Source: Pseudoalteromonas luteoviolacea S2607 (GTDB lineage: Bacteria > Pseudomonadota > Gammaproteobacteria > Enterobacterales > Alteromonadaceae). Taken from it: a DNA stretch of 64,000 nt. A program made the translations under genes and the position numbers. The stretch spans positions 248,001 through 312,000 of the forward strand of contig NZ_AUXV01000007.1 in NCBI RefSeq assembly GCF_001625575.1. Reading direction: 5' to 3'. Of the stretch, positions 59,955 to 64,000 are shown in pieces. The notes beneath the pieces were generated by a model. It was not told where the DNA came from. It made no database searches and worked only from the letters and a program-made list of their open reading frames with translations. The stretch's first letter is position 1. Every line of letters starts with the position of its first letter.

Positions 59955-60116
59955 CGAGTTAAAAAGCTCAGTTTATTTATTGTTATTTTTGCAGTATATT
60001 TAGGTAATATTATTTTATAACAAAGGTTTACAGTGTTTTTATCTCTCTTTAAATTGACTTTTCTTGCAGTGCTGTTTATATTATCGACGCTTCATTTATA
60101 GTACTAAGGTGTTAGG

Positions 60117-60470
60117 TTGATATTCAGGATAGTAGTTTACGTGATACTTATGATGGTGATTGCATTGCAGTCAGTGTCTTCGGTTGCGTCGCTTTTTGAG
60201 TTACACCAAGTTGATGCAATGCATCTGCAATCCAATCACGCACATCAACACGACGAACAAGTCACAACAACCGTGAAATTGGATGAGCATGGCCATGCTA
60301 TACAAGATTGCCACCACTGTGGGCACTGCACTGGCAGCCACACTTCGTGGGTCAATACAGATGGTGTGAACAATACCACTTTTAACACTTCGAATCCGAT
60401 CTTTTGTGTGCCAGACAGGCAGGTACGCAAGCGCATAGAATCAACATTTAGACCTCCAATTTACTCTTAA
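60117..60470 (+). CDS. Cys/His-rich small secreted or membrane protein of a metal locus
   Basis: A 117-residue protein. An N-terminal hydrophobic helix (VVYVILMMVIALQSVSSVASLF) is followed by HLQSNHAHQHDEQ and a CHHCGHCTGSH cluster, which is likely to bind metal in the periplasm. The TTG at 60117 has AAGGTG upstream and is the likely start; ATG 60150 is an alternative. The gene stands ahead of the RND metal-efflux genes, like DUF2946-type proteins in copper or cadmium loci. Confidence 0.72.
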   Translation: MIFRIVVYVILMMVIALQSVSSVASLFELHQVDAMHLQSNHAHQHDEQVTTTVKLDEHGHAIQDCHHCGHCTGSHTSWVNTDGVNNTTFNTSNPIFCVPDRQVRKRIESTFRPPIYS

Positions 60471-60747
60471 TTTCCACGAATTTGGTTACTCACTGTTGGC
60501 GATTTATTCTGATCGGCCTTTTTAGAGTAACTGCATAGATTGATTTAGTTGGGGTTAAATCCAGATCTAAACTGGTTACGCATACCGACTAAATTGGGTA
60601 TAGCGCGGCTGGATGGCCGTGCCAATTTGTCATGTTTCTAAACCGCTCATCAAACGAAGTGCACACGTTAATGAGGCATGACTAATCCCGCAAGAGCGCA
60701 ACCATAATTTTATGTAAATGTGTTTTTGCGGGAAAGTGGAGTTATAA
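60471..60747. other. Region before the efflux adaptor gene, with a 7-bp inverted repeat
   Basis: About 277 bases with no gene. CCCGCAA (60687-60693) and TTGCGGG (60726-60732) are perfect arms 32 bases apart, ending just before the GTGGAG ribosome site of the adaptor gene. It may be a leader structure or regulator site. Confidence 0.4.
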
Positions 60748-61920
60748 ATGATGAATGTCAAATTTAAACGTACGCTCGCATTCTTTATCTTTGTTATTAA
60801 TTTACACAGTACAAATACGATGGCTGTTAGTGATGATCACACCCATGAAATCAAGTCATCAGATAAGCCTCATTCAGAAAGTGAAGTGCATAGCCATGCA
60901 CATGATGAACCGCAAACAATTGAGTTAAGCCAAGTGCAGCGCGCCATGGTCGGCATTGAAGTCGAGCAGGTGATGCCGAGACACTATGAGCAAGTTTACT
61001 ACGCGCCTGCGGAGGTCAAAGCAAATGGTTACACCAGTTACATAGTCGCCCCTAGGACTGAGTCTGTTGTAATGAGCCGCCATGCGGTATTGGGAGAAAA
61101 GGTGAGTCAGGGTCGCAAGCTGGTCACTTTGTTCAGTCATGAAATGGCGCAAGCACAGGCTGACTACTTGTTAGCTAAAAGTGACTGGGAAAGAACAGAA
61201 TTGTTAGCTCGAGAGGCTGTGAGCGATAGCCAACGAGTTGCAGCTAAAACGAAGTTTGATGCAGCTTATGGACAGCTCGTGGCGCTGGGTTTGAATAGTT
61301 TGGCAATTCAAAAGTTGCACTCATTTACACGGGAAACTCTAGGTCAATATACATTAGTCGCGGAGCAAGCAGGTGTTGTATTAAAAGATGAGTTCTCTCA
61401 AGGGCAGCGCATTTCAGCGGGAAGCGAGTTAATGTTATTAGCGGATGAGCGCACCCTTTGGGTTGAGGCCAAGTTACCGGCGAGCGCAGATCTTGAACCT
61501 GATCAAATTGTCAAAGCTGTTGTTTCAATTAACAATCGAGAATATGTTGCCCAAGTTATTCAGCAAACACACACCATTGATAAACAAACTCGGACCAAGG
61601 TAATGCGACTCTCTGTAGAGAATCCAGAGGACTCTTTGCATGCTGGAATGTTTGTGGAAGTGAGTTTTTACGTAATATCAGGACGCAAAGAAATGATTGT
61701 GCCAGAGTCTGCGGTGATGCGAGACCCAGATCAAAACTGGGTTGTTTTTGCGGAGCAGTCAAATAAAACATTTTTACCTTTACCGATAAAATTAGGGAAG
61801 CAGTTAGGAGACAAGCGCATTGTCTATGGACTTCCTGTTGGAAGTCGTGTTGCGGTTAAAGGTGCATTCTTTATTGCTTCAGAGTCTGCTAAAAGTGGCT
61901 TTGATCCACATAATCACTAG
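60748..61920 (+). CDS. RND efflux periplasmic adaptor (CzcB/CusB-like)
   Basis: A 390-residue adaptor for a heavy-metal RND pump. After a signal helix (FFIFVINLHSTNTMA) comes a His-rich segment (DDHTHEIKSSDKPHSESEVHSHAHDEPQ), then the membrane-fusion core with SRHAVLGEKVSQGRKLVTLFSHEM, a coiled-coil hairpin (ERTELLAREAVSDSQRVAAKTKFDAAYG) and barrel domains (AKLPASADLEPDQIVKAVV). The His-rich N-terminus could capture metal in the periplasm. The pump gene follows 10 bases later. Confidence 0.92.
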   Translation: MMNVKFKRTLAFFIFVINLHSTNTMAVSDDHTHEIKSSDKPHSESEVHSHAHDEPQTIELSQVQRAMVGIEVEQVMPRHYEQVYYAPAEVKANGYTSYIVAPRTESVVMSRHAVLGEKVSQGRKLVTLFSHEMAQAQADYLLAKSDWERTELLAREAVSDSQRVAAKTKFDAAYGQLVALGLNSLAIQKLHSFTRETLGQYTLVAEQAGVVLKDEFSQGQRISAGSELMLLADERTLWVEAKLPASADLEPDQIVKAVVSINNREYVAQVIQQTHTIDKQTRTKVMRLSVENPEDSLHAGMFVEVSFYVISGRKEMIVPESAVMRDPDQNWVVFAEQSNKTFLPLPIKLGKQLGDKRIVYGLPVGSRVAVKGAFFIASESAKSGFDPHNH

Positions 61921-61930
61921 GAGTAGAACA

Positions 61931-64000
61931 ATGTTAAATAACGTGATTTTGTGGGCTGTTCACAATAGGCTCTTGGTTCTGATAATGACTGTACTGATGA
62001 TGATTGCCAGTGCAACCGCTATTCAAAAACTGAATTTGGACGCTTTTCCTGATGTTACAAATGTTCAAGTGGCCGTCAATACAGAAGCCCCGGGCCTCGC
62101 GGCGGAAGAAGTCGAACAACTGATCACATACCCGATCGAAGCAGCCATGTATGCTTTGCCTGACGTTGAACAAGTCAGATCGATATCAAAAACAGGGCTC
62201 TCTGGGGTGATAGTGGCGTTTAAAGATGGTATCGACATTTACTTTGCCAGACAGTTAGTTTTTGAGCGTTTACAAGAGGCTAAAGCACAGATCCCATCAG
62301 GGGTGGGCTCCCCAACGATGGGGCCAAACACGTCGGGGCTTGGGCAGGTTTTCCAATACTTATTGGTTTCTGAATCTGAGTCTGGATATGACCAAATGGC
62401 TTTGAGAAGCTTAAATGACTGGTTAGTGAAGCTGTTATTGATGCCAATTGATGGTGTAACTGATGTTTTGTCCTTTGGTGGTGAAGTACGACAGTACCAA
62501 GTGAACTTAAATCCAAGAAAATTATTAGCTTATGGCTTGCACCAAACAGATATTCACACGGCATTGGCAAACAACAACATCAATGCTGGTGGATGGTACC
62601 TAGATAGAGGGCAAGAGCAACTGATAATTAGAGGAGCAGGTTGGTATGCCAGTGGCAGCCAAGGATTGGAGCAGATTGCGCAGGTACCAGTTAAAGTAGT
62701 AAATGGTACCGTTATTAAAATTTCTGATGTTGCTGATGTTCAGTTTGGCGCAGAGGTTCGCCAAGGCGCAGTTACGATGACAACACGTGGTGAGAACGAA
62801 GAAGTCCATTCAATGGGTGAAGTCGTATCGGGCATCGTTTTAAAGAGATTAGGGGCAAATACGAAGGAAACCATTGATGAAATTCAAAAACGGCTGCAAT
62901 ACATAGAGCAAGCTTTACCGGCTGGAGTGACATTGGTGCCGTTTTATAATCAAGCAGAGTTGGTTAATCAAGCTGTAAATACGGTTGTCAAAGCCTTGGG
63001 AATGGCGTTTATTTTTATAACGGTGGTGCTGACCTTGTTTTTACTGAACATTAGAGCAACAATACTGGTACTTATTTCTATTCCCCTATCAATCGGGCTG
63101 GCCATGATGACAATGGTTTGGCTGGGTATTTCTGCAAACCTAATGTCCCTAGGCGGCGTTGCCATTGCGATAGGTATGCTGGTAGATAGTTCGGTTGTAA
63201 TGACCGAGAACATTGTCAAAAAACTTGGCCAACGCGCTTATAAGGTGCAAACGAAGGAAACGCCACTGGCTAAGGTAATTATTGAAGCTGCACAAGAAGT
63301 GGCGAGATCGATATTGTTTGCATCACTGATCATTTTAATCGTCTTTATGCCACTGTTTAGTTTTGAAGGTGTAGAAGCCAAAATGTTTGAGCCAATGGCT
63401 ATGAGCATTATGTTGGCTATCATATTTGCGTTAATGGTTGCTGTGGTTGTGGTGCCTGCGTTAGCGGGCATATTGTATCAAAAAGGCCTCCACCCTAAAG
63501 AAAACAAAGCCTTAAATCGCCTAGAGACACTATATCGGGCTGCCCTATCACGAGTAATTAACCACAAAGCAAGATTACTTTTTGGCTTAAGTGCACTTGT
63601 TATATTCAGTAGTTATCTCGCGTCTAAAGTTGGCACTGAATTTATTCCAGAGCTTGAAGAAGGCACTATCAATTTGCGAGTGACGCTAGCATCATCTGCC
63701 AGTTTAAACACCGCTTTAGAAGTAGCCCCGAAGTTGGAAGAAAAGCTCCTTGAATTTCCTGAAGTTACCTATGCGCTAAGCAGAATAGGGCGTGCGGAAA
63801 TTGGAGGTGACCCGGAACCCGTGAATAATATTGAGATCTATATTGGCTTAAAGCCTATAGAGCAATGGCAAACAGCACAGAGCCGCAAAGAATTGCAAAT
63901 GTTGATGAAAGAGCGGCTTGGTATGTTTCCAGGTATTCTGCTCAATTTTTCACAGCCAATAGCAACACGCGTAGATGAATTATTGTCGGGTGTAAAAGCG
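61931..64000 (+). CDS. Heavy-metal RND efflux pump (CzcA/CusA family), 3' truncated by window
   Basis: The frame is open from ATG 61931 (AGGAG nine bases upstream) to the end of the window, 690 codons, about two thirds of the usual 1030-1050. The start has the first membrane helix (NRLLVLIMTVLMMIASATAI), then the porter domains with LNLDAFPDVTNVQVAV, EAPGLAAEEVEQLITYPIEAAM, SISKTGLSGVIVAF. Helix 4 carries IAIGMLVDSSVVMTENIVKKL, the position of the conserved transport aspartate of HME pumps. The region ends VDELLSGVKA. It expels metal cations with proton antiport. Which metal is not decided: the helix-4 motif fits neither CusA nor CzcA exactly. Confidence 0.93.
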   Translation, partial: MLNNVILWAVHNRLLVLIMTVLMMIASATAIQKLNLDAFPDVTNVQVAVNTEAPGLAAEEVEQLITYPIEAAMYALPDVEQVRSISKTGLSGVIVAFKDGIDIYFARQLVFERLQEAKAQIPSGVGSPTMGPNTSGLGQVFQYLLVSESESGYDQMALRSLNDWLVKLLLMPIDGVTDVLSFGGEVRQYQVNLNPRKLLAYGLHQTDIHTALANNNINAGGWYLDRGQEQLIIRGAGWYASGSQGLEQIAQVPVKVVNGTVIKISDVADVQFGAEVRQGAVTMTTRGENEEVHSMGEVVSGIVLKRLGANTKETIDEIQKRLQYIEQALPAGVTLVPFYNQAELVNQAVNTVVKALGMAFIFITVVLTLFLLNIRATILVLISIPLSIGLAMMTMVWLGISANLMSLGGVAIAIGMLVDSSVVMTENIVKKLGQRAYKVQTKETPLAKVIIEAAQEVARSILFASLIILIVFMPLFSFEGVEAKMFEPMAMSIMLAIIFALMVAVVVVPALAGILYQKGLHPKENKALNRLETLYRAALSRVINHKARLLFGLSALVIFSSYLASKVGTEFIPELEEGTINLRVTLASSASLNTALEVAPKLEEKLLEFPEVTYALSRIGRAEIGGDPEPVNNIEIYIGLKPIEQWQTAQSRKELQMLMKERLGMFPGILLNFSQPIATRVDELLSGVKA

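Noticed and set aside
1..64000. Prophage, insertion sequence or integrative element
   Set aside because: No transposase, integrase, phage structural gene, terminal repeat or tRNA-adjacent integrase was seen.

Overview
The window is about 64 kb of moderately AT-rich chromosome from a marine gammaproteobacterium, most probably Pseudoalteromonas or a close relative in the Alteromonadales. The main reasons are the order uvrY-uvrC-pgsA followed by a tRNA-Gly/Cys/Leu array, the Enterobacteria-like QueC, QueE, CysK, HelD and UvrC proteins, several TonB-dependent receptors, a DUF5916 barrel protein, secreted chitin-binding peptidase and abundant envelope genes. This is inference from family resemblance; no search was run. 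Both ends cut a gene: a TonB receptor on the left and a heavy-metal RND pump on the right.

Layout. 1-4.3 kb: tail of a TonB-dependent receptor, helicase IV (helD) and a glutamate dehydrogenase. 4.4-10.2 kb: a small double-glycine-type peptide precursor, a full TonB receptor, a membrane LytTR regulator, an acyltransferase and a PspB-like peptide. 10.4-16.7 kb: the divergent pair queC/queE, a periplasmic solute-binding-like protein, cysK and a DUF5916 barrel protein. 16.8-22.2 kb: a divergent dicarboxylate/amino-acid symporter, uvrY, uvrC, pgsA and eight tRNA genes (Gly-Cys-Leu-Gly-Leu-Gly-Cys-Leu) behind a strong stringent-type promoter. 22.3-31.9 kb: a LysE exporter, then a three-gene minus-strand operon (Lon-like/nSTAND/TM/TPR giant, sigma-70-like protein, unknown protein), a secreted subtilisin with a chitin-binding tail and a lipoprotein.

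31.9-39.4 kb: a six-gene operon coding for a MacB-like tripartite exporter (HlyD-type adaptor, ATPase, two FtsX permeases) with its own NtrC-type response regulator and histidine kinase. It is preceded by a sigma-54-like promoter and five CGGACA repeats. 39.6-47.6 kb: lipoprotein, small membrane protein, diheme peroxidase with an Fn3-like module, a PepSY/DUF3325/DUF3649-like membrane operon and a secreted unknown protein. 47.6-55.9 kb: a large SNF2 helicase, GNAT, CXXC membrane protein, AraC regulator, endonuclease V and porin. 55.9-60 kb: a Cache-domain chemoreceptor, YaiI, two GNATs and a FosA-like enzyme. 60.1-64 kb: a heavy-metal efflux locus (Cys/His-rich leader protein, adaptor, CzcA/CusA pump).

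The best candidate for an undescribed system is the 23.0-28.1 kb operon. It joins a Lon-protease-like domain, a conflict-type nSTAND ATPase, a membrane helix and a TPR tail in one protein, translationally coupled to a sigma-factor-like protein and a protein I do not recognise. No insertion sequence, prophage or CRISPR array was seen.
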